Below, piece after piece: positions 22,601-32,100 of a stretch of DNA of 64,000 bases. Within the stretch, counting starts at the first letter, position 1. Every line of letters begins with the position of its first letter. The DNA comes from Biomphalaria glabrata (Eukaryota > Mollusca > Gastropoda > Planorbidae). A program made the translations under genes and the position numbers. The notes beneath the pieces were generated by a model. That model was not told the origin of the DNA. It was given only the letters and a program-made list of their open reading frames with translations, and searched no databases. Location: assembly GCF_947242115.1 (NCBI RefSeq), contig NC_074719.1, positions 2,291,783-2,355,782 of the forward strand, written 5' to 3'.

Positions 22601-25600
22601 CAGTCACGCAGGAAATAAGCCATGACCGGAAGTAGGATGATACCAATACCAAAGAATGAGACAATAACAGTTCCAGCTAGAATTCTGTTGTTTTGACCAA
22701 CAAGTTCTAGCCCTAAAAAAGAAAAAAAAAGATATCCAAGAATTAAAATCTCAAATTAAAAGAGATCTATTCTTTTTTTTTTAAATCAAGATTTACAAGA
22801 TTTTAAACCTTTTGGCGTAAAATAACAAAAAATAAAAGCACTTTCAAATTCCAAGTTTCCAGTGAGGCGCTATTCTTGGAATCTCTATTCTTGGAATCTC
22901 TATTCTTGGAATCGCTATTCTTGGAATCGCTATTCTTGGAATCGGCTGAGGGTATGGCACTTAAAAGTGGTGCGGATGAGTAAACACACTATGTACCCGA
23001 AGTCTGCTTTAGTGAGGTACTAGAGCTTGGACTTGTAGTAAGACATTATTTGAACTAAACGTAGGTCCTATGGTTATTATTATAAACTTTACCGAGGGAA
23101 AAAAAATGCCTCATACATTTTTGACCACACCCTATCAAATGTGTAAACTACTTAAATATAAATTACTAGTCGACCGGCGGCGTAGCATACACCGCTATTT
23201 TGCAGGGCCGGTCTTAGGCCACTGCAACCTATGCGACCTCAGTGGGCCCAGCACTTTTATAGGACCCGCGCTAATTTTAGGTGTATAAATTATTAGATTA
23301 AACCGTTTTATAACATATTACAGATTTCCCGCGGCCTCCTGTCGATTTAACAGGTCCTGGAAATCTCCTGAAATTGCAAAATATATGAAAAAGTCCTGGA
23401 AATATCCGGAAAATTATTAAAATCTTTTGAAAACTCCTACCAATCTCCTGAAATATACAGACGAAAATTGTCTTTTTTTTTCGCAAGGATAACTCCCTTC
23501 GTCCGAGTTGCAAAAATAAAAGAGTGATCTTTCCATTGTGTCCAAACTCTTGAGCGTGCTCTGTCACTTCGATAGTTACTACAGAGTAGATTACTCCCCC
23601 CCTCCCTTTTTTTTTAACGTGAGGTAGAAATAAAAAAAAAAGAGTTATATTGCAACGGCCCTGCCCGGCTATGTTGTGACTACGTGTTCTTCCCCCCCCC
23701 CCCCCACCTCTTGTTTTCTCGTGGACTCTCCGCAGAGTGATCTTTCCTTTACTTCTTGTTTAAACTCTTGAGGGAAGAAGAGAATTATATATATAGATAG
23801 ATTTTGACAGTGTGTTACTTACCCAGAACATACAATACATTATAATACGCTGTACAGGCTGACCCGTTGACCAGTGATATTATACATAAAAAGGTCAGGG
23901 ACATTGAGAAGGCCACACAGGTACTGGCGACACCATAAATAAGTCCAGATGTTATCATAATTAGCCTACGCCCGATGCTATCAATGAGAAATCAAAGAAG
24001 TTGGTGAACGAGTTGGATTAAACTTTAACTCTTTCTCTCCATAATTATTCACCACATTCTGTTGGAATCAACGTTGGTATCGTCAGTTAGGAGAGAAAGA
24101 GTTAATGCAGGCTTGTTTGGGTTTTCTTGTTTATTCTTAAGATTATCGTGCATACATATAATTAGAAAATATTAACGCCTCTCTCCTCACAAGAAAACAT
24201 TATCTTTTTTTTTCATTCTAACTTGATCTCAGGACCGGGCTTAGGCATATGCAAACAAGGCAGCCACCTTGGGCCTCCGATTGTTGGGGGTCTCGAACAG
24301 GACTCAAGAAGTTTTTCTTGAGAAAAAAATGCGAAACATGTTTCAAATCTCAAACAATAGTAGAACTCTATGGCTCTATATGTCTATTAGCCTCGTTCTC
24401 AAACAATAGTAGAACTCTATGACTCTTTAGTCTATAAGCCTCGTTCTCGAACAAAACAGAACTCTATGGCTCTATATGTCTACTAGCCTCGTTCTCAAAC
24501 AATAGTAGAACTCTATGGCTCTATATGTCTATTAGCCTCGTTCTCAAACAATAGTAGAACTCTATGGCTCTATATGTCTATTAGCCTCGTTCTCAAACAT
24601 AGCAGAACTCTATGGCTCTATATGTCTATAAGCCTCGTTCTCAAACATAGCAGAACTCTATGGATCTATATGTCTATAAGCCTCGTTCTCAAACAATAGT
24701 AGAACTCTATATGGCTCTATATGTCTATAAGCCTTGTTCTCAAACATAGCAGAACTCTATGGCTCTATATTTTTACTAGCCTAGATCTAAGTCTTTATTA
24801 GGATTCAAAGTTTACAAGATAAGATAAGATAAGATAATTTTTATTGATCCAATCAAATGGAAATTTAGTTTGACTACAATTAACAACATCGGCGTAACAA
24901 CTGTACAATAACAATATAGATGCAAATACGAACAACATTCACACACGAAACACAAACACACTCACAACCATTCTTAAAGCTACTAGATCTATTTTAAAGC
25001 CCTTTCTGCGATACAATTTTGTTAAATGCAGAAGAGTTTAAAAAAGCAACTATAGAGTAACTTGCATTAATTGAATTAACTCTTTCTCTCCGTAATTATT
25101 TACCACATTCAGTGGAATCAACGTTGGTATTGTCTGTTAGGAGGGAAAGAGTTAAGTCTTCATTCTATTTTATGTAGCCAACTGCAGAATTAAGAACTCT
25201 ATGGCTCTATATGTCTATAAGCCTCGTTCTCGAACATAGCAGAACTCTATGGCTCTATATGTCTATAAGCCTCGTTCTCGAACAAAGCAGAACTCTATGG
25301 CTCTTTAGTCTTTAAGCCTCGTTCTCGAACAAAGCAGAACTCTATGGCTCTATATGTCTACTAGCCTAGATCTAAGAATAACAAAATGGTTCAATAAAAA
25401 CAACTTACACATCCCCAAGTGGACCAAAGATGAACGTCCCAAGGAAGCTGCCCAACATGTAAAACATTTGAGCCAAAGATTTCTTCATTTCGTCCTTACA
25501 CACAAAATTGAACTGGACAACAAATAAAAACTGCTAGTTAGTCTATACAGGCAAGTGCAGTGCTAGTATATACAGGCAAGTGCAGTAACTAAAGAAGATC

Positions 25601-28600
25601 AAGAATTAAAACATCAAATTAAAAGAGAACTCTTTTTTTTAAATCAAGATTTACAAGATTTTAAACAGTTTTCGCGTGAAATATCAAACTAATGTCACTT
25701 TTAGATTTCAGTTTCCAGTGAGGCGTTATTCTTGGGATCGGCAGAGCTTACGACACTTTAAAGTGGTGTGGATGAGTTAACTATTCCTCTATCTAAACAA
25801 AATTAACTAATTAGTACTACTTTATAAATTAATTGTTTCTTTTTTTATTCACCAACAATGAATAATTTTGCAAAGTTTTGACTTCATCCGAGAATGAAAA
25901 GTGGGAAAAATAACTTGTTCAAAATGTTTACCAGACAGACAGATAGACAGACAGAGTTGATATTAGCTTTGTAAAAAAACAATAAAAATAATGATTAAAA
26001 TTCGTTTTGTATTTGTTGAACAGCAGAAGTAAAGACAGAGTTGTGTACCTTAGTGACAAGCGTTTCGTCAAAGTTGGTTTTGTCGTAAACCCATCTTTCA
26101 CATGTCTTCAGTGTCTTGTTACCGGTACCTACATTACAATTCAGAAGTGTATAGATAGCGAACTAGAGTGAACTAATACAACTTTATGGTGAACTAATAC
26201 ATCTTTATAATGAACTAATACATCTCTAGGGTGAACTAATACATCTCTAGAGTGAACTGATACATCTCTAGAGTGAACTGATACATCTATAGAGTGAACT
26301 AATACATCTCTAGAGTGAACTGGTACATCTCTAGGGTGAACTAATACATTTCTAGGGTGAACAAATACATCTCTAGGGTGAACTAATACATCTGTATGGT
26401 GAACTAATACATCTCTAGAGTGAACTGATAAATCTTTATATTGAACTAATACATCTCTAGAGTGAACTGATACATCTTTATAGTGAACTAATACATCTTT
26501 ATAATGAACTAATATATCTTTATAGTGAACTAATACATCTTTGCAATGAACTAATACATCTCTAGGGTGAACTGATACATCTTTAGGGTGAACTAATACA
26601 TCTCTAGGGTGAACTTATACATTTCTATGGTGAACTAATATATTTCTAGAGTGAACTGATACATCTCTAGGGTGAACTAATACATCTCTAGGGTGAACTA
26701 ATGCATCTCTAGGGTGAACTGATAGGCCTACATCTCTAGGGTGAACTGATACATCTCTAGGGTGAACTAGTACATCTCTAGAGTGAACTGATACATCTTT
26801 GTAGTGAACTAATACATCTTTGTAGTGAACTAATACAACTTTAATCTTAAAATCATTCTTATTCAGAGAAAACTATGACGGCCCTAAACTACACCTTGTG
26901 TAGCCTATACAGAAATTCTTCACTGTTTTTCCAATTAGTCTTGTTTATTTGTCTCGTATTGTTAACTTTTTTAACACACATAGGGATTTTTACAAAGCTT
27001 ATTGCAAAGTTTATATCAATTCTGTCTGTCTGTCTGGTACATTTTTTTTGTACACGTTATTTCTCCCATTCCCCATGTCGGATCAAGTTGAAACTTTTGC
27101 ACAATATTTATTGGGCCAAACAAAACATGACTCAATAAAAAATTAACCATTTAATTTTAGTTAAACAATTCATAATAATGGATTCATTAAGTTTGAGATT
27201 GACTGGGTGAAATAAATCTTACAGTATTGATAGATATGGCTGTAAATGTACATTTCTTTTTCTTATATTAGTTTTATTTTTAAGTATTTATTTTTTGTTA
27301 TTCATAATGTATCTTCATAAAGATTCACCAGATGTATTAATGTTAATACTAAAAATAGCTAACATAAAGCTTATGAATGAGAGGCAAAAGTCACATGGTT
27401 ACCAGTACGGCCTCTGTAATTGGAGGCCCTAGGCGAAGTGAATTGAGGGCCCCAAATAAAATAGAAAAATCCAAAAAATACGCTGTGAATTAAAAAAAAC
27501 AACACTTCGTATCTATATCTGAATCAATCAATAAATTAAATTCATGTAGCGCTATTTACGCAAAGCGTAAGCATATTGGTTAGTTGGCCTCTTTCAGTCG
27601 TAGAACGACTATGGTTCATCTCGCACACTTCCTCACGTGGCTGTGGAGCCCTATTTTGGAGAGACACTCCTGTCCAAGAATATCGCAGGTTAAGGTGGCT
27701 TTTGCTTCGGCGGCAGAGGAGCTGGCCATTTCTCGAATTGTACGTTTTTCTTCCAGAGCTGAGGCCCATGTTCTTTCGCTCTCCATGGCTGTCTTGGTCA
27801 CTGTCTCTCTCCATCTAGTGCGGTACAGACAGCTCAACCCAAGCGCCAATAACACGACTGTGCTTCATAAGCGATTTATGATCAACAGACTAGAACTAGG
27901 GGGCGCGGTGGCTGAGTGGTTAAGCGCTCGGCTTCTGAACCTAAGATCCTGGGTCCGAATCTTGGTAAAGGCTGTGATTTTGAATTTCGGGATTTTTACG
28001 GCGTCCCTGAGTCCACCCAACTCCAGTGGGTACCTGACTTTAGTTGGTGAAAGTAAAGGCGATTGGTCGTTGTGCTGGGCACATGACACCCTGCTCGTTA
28101 ACCGTTGGCCATAGAAACAGATGACCTTAACATCATCTGCCCCATAGATCGTAAGGTCTGAAAGGGGAACTTTACTTTTTTTAAAGACTAAAAATAAAGG
28201 AAGAAACAATGGTCTTCTAACATCTGTAGTCTAACAAGTAGATATATACATTAGTGCAGTGATGCCCAACCTAATTCAATCTGCGGGCCATTTTAATTTC
28301 CAACTCTACAAAAACTTAATTAAACATCTTCGTACGCGTCAGAAAATGTTGCAAGTTCTATTTATGTTTTATTTTTGTTTTTGTACAACAGCCCCACTTT
28401 CCGTATAATACAAAAATTTTGGCAAACATGTTATCATGTCCCACAAAAAGTAAAGATCCATTCACTTTTCCTGGTAGGTTCTATATTCTGAGTCCTATTT
28501 CATAAACGCACACATTTTAAAGGCCTTGGTAGGAATCTATTAGAAATAAAATTGAGGTCCATAACGTAGGTAAAAATACATTTTAAACATTTTTTTAGGG

Positions 28601-31369
28601 AGGAGGATTTTCTGTATTTTGTGCCGACCTTTCGGCGGGCCGGATGGAAGCACGTCTTGGGCCGGATATGGTCCGCGGGCCGTATTTTGTGCATCACTGC
28701 ATTAGTGGATAAACCTTGAAACATAATAGAGACTTGGAGATAGGCTAGTAGACACAGAGCCATAGAGTTCTGCTGGGAGATTCCCTCCATGTTTCGCTGT
28801 TTTTTTTTTTTTATTAAAAAAATTTCTTTGAGTCCTGTCCGAGGCCCCCACATAGCGGAGGCCCTAGGCGGCTGCCTAGTTTGCCTATGACTAAGGCCGG
28901 CCTTGTGTCTACCTATCCACAAATCCAGACTCGAGCTGAGTATTAAGCGTCTAAATGTAACACGAATATCCTTCAAAATACCCCCCCCCTCCCTTTCCCC
29001 ATGCTGGATGCTGGTCCACACTGAACAAGCGATCAGAATGAGAGTTACAATTTAAATTTTAAAAAAAGATTAGTGGAGCAATTCAAACCATTTCAAATGA
29101 TCCGTTTTCATAATGTCATTGATTACTTAAATTGTAATATAAATTGATTACTTCCATGTATAATTTAGAAATAAAAATTATTATTTATTATTATTATTAT
29201 AGCTTTTATATAGCGCTACTTTCATGCTTATAGCATGCTCAGAGCGCTTTTGGTCCAATCTCATTTGTGGACCAGTGGGGGGTGGGGGAGGGGGTATCTA
29301 GGAGTTGGTTTTCCGTGCTGCCTTTAGACTCTGCCCGAGTCGAACCTCGAACCCTCTTCTAGGTAGCCAAGCCAAGCCAAGTTCACTTGGCCTCTCGACC
29401 ACGCTTCCCATTTGGAAATGCTGCGTGATAAAATGTTGTAATTATTTGGACATACTGTATATACAGATTTAGTTTTAGTTTCATTTTGGACACCATCAGG
29501 GGCGGACTGGGTGTCAAAATCGTCCCAGGCATTTCTATACAAGTCCGGCCCATAAATTGTATATCATATGATGGGCCTCCAATTATAGGCCTACCTGTCC
29601 TGAAAATAATTATGTTAAGTTTAATAATGTATCAATAACTGTAAGCATGCTCTATATCTTTATAAGAAATATAGACCTTATGTTGCTTTTTCATCGCTAA
29701 CTGTGTAGACCCTTAAAGGATGAAGCTTACAGTAGCACTGTCTATGGATGTAAACTATTACATTATTTCGGAAAATGTGTTAAATTAAATTAGCATTAGG
29801 ACCTACAATGTTGAGTCTGTAAATGATTTTTAAAAAAACACGACGCTCAGAGGGTCACTTTGTTAAGAGAACATTATAAACCTTGAACTATTCAATACGT
29901 GACAAAGTGGCATTCATGAGACCCTTTAGGTGACCCTACCGGCCCATTTGGGTACCGGCCCACCGGGCATTTGCCCGAATGCCCATATAGCCAGTCCGCC
30001 CCTGGACACCATGGTTGTTAAAATGTTGTGATATTTTGAAATACAGCATGTTATGTAATAATCGGACATAAGGCATGTTAAAAAATGTTGTTAAAATGTT
30101 GTGATATTTGGAACGACCAAGTGACTCACTTGTATTTCTGTCATAAAGATAGCAGTCTCCAACGTCAGGAGGTATGGAATCGTTGAATAATCCTAGGTCT
30201 GTACGATCGTACGTGTCGTTAGGGTCACCCAGTATGGCACATCTAGATCATAGCATATAACAGAGCTTCTATTACATCAAACAGTAGGGCACATCTAGAC
30301 CATAGCATAGCATCATAATAGATAATATTAAACAGCAGGGCACGTTAGGACTATAGCATACCAACATATGTTATTATATCACCCAGTGGGGCGCTTCTAG
30401 ATGGTGAAGTTAGCTATCATTGGTAATTGGGTTATATTATATCACTATCATGTCTAATAGACCATAGTCAACCATTTTAACATATGTGGGAGTGCATTGG
30501 CGACTATGAATGCATTCAGGAAAATTCTATGTAGCAATAAAACCTGCAATTTTAAAATAATTTTTTTTAAATCTATTACTTTGTTCTTATAGACAAAATT
30601 TTCTGTGTGTTTGCCAAATGGTAAAATGAAAAGTCTAATGACTATATTTTCTTGTTTCGAATCTGATTTTCCAGAGAATATTTTTAATGAACCGACTTAC
30701 AAATTGATATTTGTAGCACTAAAGTTATTTCTACATTTAGTGAATTCTCAAACGGTATCTTTTAATGAGAGCTAATGACTTAACTTTAAATGAAACGATG
30801 CTAAGTATTATTCAAACCTTTTATTAACCTAATCCTGAGAGTTTTTATTTTTCATTGCAAAGCTTACATCAACTCATTTCGTCTGACTGTTTGTCTGTCT
30901 GGGATAAAATTTTGAATATCGTATTCTTTCTACTTCCCGTTCTCGGATCAAGTTGAAACTTTGCACCATTATTCATAGTCCCTAAGAAAACGAGAATCAA
31001 TAAAAAAAAAACATTTAACCAATTAATGAATTAATTTTGATATAGCCAAAAAAAAGGAAATAAATCTTATATGGCCGTAAGTGTGCAGTTCTTCCCTTTT
31101 TTTTTTAAAATATGTTCCTTATGTTGTTACCAAAGAGTGTTTCAAAGGAATTATCCCTTCCATAAAAAAAGTAAATTTTGGATCATTTCCCTAACTTCAA
31201 CATTGCCGTTTGAGTCCTACCTGTGTTTGGGTGTCCCCAGAGTATAGACTGTTATAACTGCCTGCATGGCTATCGGAACAACTGGCAGGCATATAAGAAA
31301 CAGGACAGTCTTCTGGTAACGTCCGAACGGGTTGATCTCTTCAATAATGTCCTCGTACTGTAGCGTCAT
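13621..31369 (-). CDS. SLC22-family organic ion transporter (major facilitator superfamily)
   Basis: Exons in gene order are 31369-31221, 30242-30130, 26128-26049, 25512-25409, 23977-23823, 22712-22544, 21059-20927, then a gap, 17026-16806, 14090-13909 and 13776-13621. All junctions are GT-AG with matching phases, except that one exon of length 3n+2 is missing between 20927 and 17026. The protein starts MTLQYEDIIEEINPFGRYQK with TM1. A large cysteine- and N-glycan-rich outer loop follows (CAILGDPN, CERWVYD). Next come the MFS loop GPLGDVIGRR, an ELVG..NR segment and PESPRWL near residue 260. After the gap come SYYGMSLSVGSLSG, LLDRIGRR, YSAELFPTVLRSSG and PETKNRRLPETIEDAVAFGR. These are SLC22 hallmarks of a plasma-membrane polyspecific transporter of organic cations or anions; the substrate cannot be read. 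The found exons give about 486 residues; an intact SLC22 has about 540. TAG at 13621-13623 is the likely stop, though AG|GTAGTA could be a weak donor. Confidence 0.9.
14314..14755 (-). mobile_element. CR1/Jockey-like LINE 3' end
   Basis: A copy of the 9689-10107 family, with the TATCT tail at its left edge and the ORF end reading toward the right. It lies in the last-but-two intron region of the transporter gene and is 5'-truncated. Confidence 0.85.
14757..15240. other. intronic DNA, unassigned
   Basis: It begins 'aaagggaaactccgatggtt', which looks like an element terminus, but no inverted partner is found. No coding exon is seen. Confidence 0.35.
15246..15585. repeat. ~110-bp tandem repeat, 3 copies
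   Basis: Three units contain 'aggcttag.tgaaaa.tta', 'ctcgagttggttatcctaat' and 'gtttatatatataactgta'. Units two and three are nearly identical. Confidence 0.88.
15644..15868 (-). pseudogene. LINE reverse-transcriptase thumb fragment
   Basis: The minus strand reads NIKLKCYLTLVRPLIEYASF then VWDPLTQENIN, the segment that directly precedes the KLEQTQ..RAVRFITNEYS region in the CR1/Jockey-like family here. It is a lone internal fragment in an intron of the transporter gene. Confidence 0.65.
15886..16050. repeat. inverted-repeat element (GACAGGAGTGATTCCCCTTA)
   Basis: GACAGGAGTGATTCCCCTTA near 15900 is answered by TAAGGGGAATCACTCCTGTC near 16016, giving a ~165-bp stem-loop. A single arm recurs at about 44402-44420, so it is a dispersed small element. 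Confidence 0.7.
16121..16390 (+). repeat. snail repeat with TGTCTG tract
   Basis: It opens with TTACAAAGCTTATATCAACT, a TGTCTGTCTG microsatellite and 'ttatttctccca', and ends near 'tacagtattaagaaatatga'. Other copies are at 8130, 22385, 25805, 26985 and 30855. The order of parts is constant, so this is one mobile family, probably a MITE or SINE of unknown class. Confidence 0.65.
17031..19797. repeat. 41-bp minisatellite, ~67 copies, with higher-order structure
   Basis: The unit reads 'cagtcaacttttaaacaatg' then 'tacacatagatacagtacgcc'. Variants (AAAG, GTGCGC, CTCCTAG, CTTTGAAAC) recur at multiples of 41. The rare 'gttaactttgaaac' variant is at 17651, 18430 and 19168, spacings of 779 (19 units) and 738 (18 units), and the flanking variant order is largely conserved. 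The array begins a few bases from the 3' splice site of the exon at 17026-16806. Confidence 0.95.
19798..20399. other. intronic DNA between two arrays
   Basis: The missing SLC22 exon should be sought here. I read the minus strand in all frames and saw no segment with good splice sites and SLC22-like sequence. A short GT repeat lies near 20207-20232. Confidence 0.4.
20400..20893. repeat. 58-bp minisatellite, ~8.5 copies
   Basis: Units of 'gatgattgtagttcgtataa' plus 'ctaagatg.gatgcttgcaaa' plus 'gcctaccagttaaa.ta' repeat every 58 bp. The array stops about 33 bp from the 5' splice site of the exon 21059-20927. Confidence 0.93.
21075..21215. repeat. ~29-bp repeat, 4-5 copies
   Basis: Repeats of 'gtaagtattctagatggata' plus 'ctaatagaa' with small differences lie upstream of the exon 21059-20927. 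Confidence 0.8.
21386..22035 (-). repeat. tRNA-SINE with an 18-bp minisatellite grown from its interior
   Basis: The ends match the tRNA-SINE family (compare 38262-38531): 'cagaccttgcgatctatgg' at the left, and 'gggtggactcaacggcgc' then 'tggattcgaacctaacgccc' at the right. Between them, 21430-21870 is an array of 'ctacggagtcatgtgggc' units. In intact copies this position reads 'gtggcccacggttaatgagg' then 'gtgtcatgtggcc', so the array unit is internal SINE sequence. A partial second SINE segment is embedded near 21724-21765. Confidence 0.8.
22385..22530 (-). repeat. snail repeat with TGTCTG tract
   Basis: A minus-orientation copy of the 16121-16390 family (TTACAAAGCTATTATATCAA, then TCTGTCCGTCTGG when read on the minus strand). 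Confidence 0.65.
22860..22943. repeat. 17-bp repeat, 5 copies
   Basis: 'tattcttggaatc(t/g)c' is repeated about five times. A related single copy is at 25725. Confidence 0.8.
23203..23663 (+). mobile_element. hAT-type MITE, CAGGGCCGGTC family
   Basis: The left end CAGGGCCGGTCTTAGGCCAC and the inner 'cctggaaatctcctgaaat' tract match 9155-9683; the right end is ACGGCCCTG. No matching 8-bp duplication is seen. The sequence before its left end (a 'gtagcatacaccgctatttt' stretch) is shared with the copy at 55370, so here the family may be carried within a larger repeat. Confidence 0.65.
24025..24105. repeat. 80-bp TTAA-flanked mini-MITE
   Basis: TTAACTCTTTCTCTCC at the left and GGAGAGAAAGAGTTAA at the right form perfect 16-bp inverted ends. 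It is almost identical to 25076-25155. Confidence 0.82.
24233..24790 (+). repeat. hAT-like element end followed by a ~49-bp array
   Basis: CAGGACCGGGCTTAGGCATA begins an element also present reversed at about 28720-28905. Its internal segment 'agaactctatggctctatat' plus 'gtctactagcct' occurs once there but about nine times here. The unit is about 49 bp, with 'ctcgttctcaaacaatagt' as linker. Confidence 0.75.
24815..25010. repeat. repeat with GATAA tail and TTTATTGATCC motif
   Basis: An 'agataagataagataa' run is followed by 'tttttattgatccaatcaaa' and 'tggaaatttagtttgac'. The tail resembles those of the LINEs in this window, but no coding part is present. Confidence 0.4.
25076..25155. repeat. 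80-bp TTAA-flanked mini-MITE
   Basis: TTAACTCTTTCTCTCC and GGAGGGAAAGAGTTAA form the two ends. It is inserted between two blocks of the 49-bp array family. Confidence 0.82.
25190..25375. repeat. second block of the ~49-bp array
   Basis: About four units of 'agaactctatggctctatat' with the 'cctcgttctcgaaca' linker, separated from the block at 24330-24790 by ~400 bp. It ends in 'tagcctagatctaag', exactly as the first block does. Confidence 0.85.
25805..25985 (-). repeat. snail repeat with TGTCTG tract
   Basis: Minus-orientation copy of the 16121-16390 family, lying next to the exon at 25512-25409. Confidence 0.6.
26155..26848. repeat. 21-bp minisatellite, ~32 copies
   Basis: Units of 'gaactaatacatctctaggg' plus T, with frequent AGAGT/TATAGT and CTGAT/CTAAT variants. 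It starts about 30 bp upstream of the exon 26128-26049 (minus strand). Confidence 0.93.
26985..27255 (+). repeat. snail repeat with TGTCTG tract
   Basis: A plus-orientation copy of the family at 16121-16390. It includes 'acaaagcttattgcaaag', TCTGTCTGTCTGG, 'ttatttctcccattcc', 'tcaagttgaaacttttgcac' and 'cttacagtattgatagatat'. Confidence 0.68.
27545..27860 (-). pseudogene. LINE ORF2 C-terminal fragment with zinc finger
   Basis: The minus strand reads TRWRETVTKTAMESERTWAS, EEKRTIREMASSSAAEAKAT and a C-terminal finger of the form C-x2..-GQEC-x-SKIGLHSHVRKC. This finger type ends the element at 57257-59220 and the fragments at 34041-34680. Only the C-terminus remains. Confidence 0.7.
27898..28178 (+). 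repeat. tRNA-Ser/Leu-like SINE (best copy)
   Basis: The head has a box A, GTGGCTGAGTGGTTAAGCG, and a box-B-like GGGTCCGAATC, as in class II tRNAs. A ~200-bp body follows with 'gtccctgagtccacccaact' and a 3' end 'gtctgaaaggggaacttta'. Other copies are at 21386, 38262, 43101, 47040 and 52040. Confidence 0.88.
28257..28699. mobile_element. hAT-type MITE, 443 bp, perfect 8-bp duplication
   Basis: The termini are CAGTGATGCCCAACC and the inverted TTTTGTGCATCACTG. Both sides carry CATTAGTG (28249-28256 and 28700-28707). There is no transposase. GGGCCGGATATGGTCCGCGGGCC near the right end is typical of animal hAT MITEs. Confidence 0.9.
28720..28905 (-). repeat. hAT-like element, reversed relative of 24233
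   Basis: Read on the minus strand, it starts ACAAGGCCGGCCTTAG, then shows a glycine-coloured 'aggcagccgcctagggcct' stretch, 'caggactcaaag' and one 'agaactctatggctctgtgt' segment. This single-unit form is the likely ancestor state of the arrays at 24330 and 25190. Confidence 0.65.
29185..29412 (-). repeat. second tRNA-SINE family (AGCGCTACTTTCATG)
   Basis: Read on the minus strand it has a tRNA-like head (GCGTGGTCGAGAGGC, GAGGTTCGA) and ends 'agcgctatataaaagcta' plus an ATT repeat. Other copies are at 44662-44915 (plus) and 59365-59612 (minus). Confidence 0.82.
29497..30004. mobile_element. hAT-type MITE, 508 bp, perfect 8-bp duplication
   Basis: Perfect 14-bp inverted ends, CAGGGGCGGACTGG and CCAGTCCGCCCCTG, are flanked by GACACCAT on both sides (29489-29496 and 30005-30012). 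It has no coding capacity. It lies in the intron between the second and third exons of the transporter. Confidence 0.95.
30855..31095 (+). repeat. snail repeat with TGTCTG tract
   Basis: Plus-orientation copy of the 16121-16390 family in the first intron of the transporter gene. Confidence 0.65.
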
Positions 31370-31574
31370 TCTTTGTTAGAGGAGGTGAATCTTTAATGGG
31401 TGAACTGCAGACGGCATTCAGTACTTTGTAATTCTGAAGAAGTAAGGAGGCTTATATGTATAGCAACCAAGGCGGGAAGAAGTTATTGGTGTACAGGACT
31501 ATGAATAATTGGGGCTTAGTGAAACAATTTTTTTTCTTTTATAGAGCACATCTTGCATGTTATAAGCTCCAGTC

Positions 31575-31765
31575 TTTTGTGTGTGTGTGTGTGTGTGCCT
31601 GAGTGTGTGTGTGTGTGGGGGGGGGGGAACTGGGTATCTAGAAGAAGGTTTTCCGTGCTGCCTTAAGGCTCTAAGAAAACACAACTCAGCTGGAGTCGGA
31701 ATTCGAACTCGAGCCATCTTGTTGGGTAGCCAAGCGGTTTTGCCAGTAAGCCACACATTTCAATT
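31575..31765 (-). repeat. SINE-like copy with GT/G tract
   Basis: A GT repeat and G-run precede 'ttccgtgctgccttaaggct', 'acaactcagctggagtcgg', 'attcgaactcgagccatc' and 'gtagccaagcgg'. The layout follows the second tRNA-SINE family but with strong divergence. It lies just upstream of the transporter start codon. Confidence 0.55.
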
Positions 31766-32008
31766 AATAATGTATTACTTTTAGGGAGACGTAGAAGTCT
31801 TTAGTGTCATGTAAAAAAGTATAAATACGTACTGAATTAAGAGTCATGACACTATTACTTATAAAAGGTTATATATTCAATGGAATGTCTTTCTGTAAAG
31901 CCTACTAATACATTGTTAGATAGCTAGTTTAGTTAGTTGTGTTGCGCACTTTGTTAGACCGACAGTGAACGTATATTTTATAGCGACGACATAGACTTTG
32001 GGTTAGAG

Positions 32009-32100
32009 CAGGGGTGGGCAAATTACGGCCCGCGGGCCACATGCGGCCCGCCAAAGTGTTTTATGCGGCCCGCCGACACCTACAGAAATTAGGTGTGCCC
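32009..32100 (+). repeat. hAT-type element left end
   Basis: CAGGGGTGGGCAAATTACGG then CCCGCGGGCC is the classic terminus of a widespread animal hAT/MITE group. No right end is found within 1 kb, so it is truncated. Confidence 0.6.

Noticed and set aside
27898-27970. Possible tRNA gene (GTGGCTGAGTGGTTAAGCG and GGGTCCGAATC)
   Set aside because: The acceptor stem does not close and the same head is attached to a ~200-bp body in at least five places, so it is a SINE.
27584-28114. 176-codon plus-strand open frame
   Set aside because: It runs antisense through a LINE C-terminal fragment and then into a tRNA-SINE; there is no coherent domain.
28500-29021. 173-codon minus-strand open frame
   Set aside because: It spans the right half of a hAT MITE and a second hAT-like element; composition and boundaries are those of the repeats.
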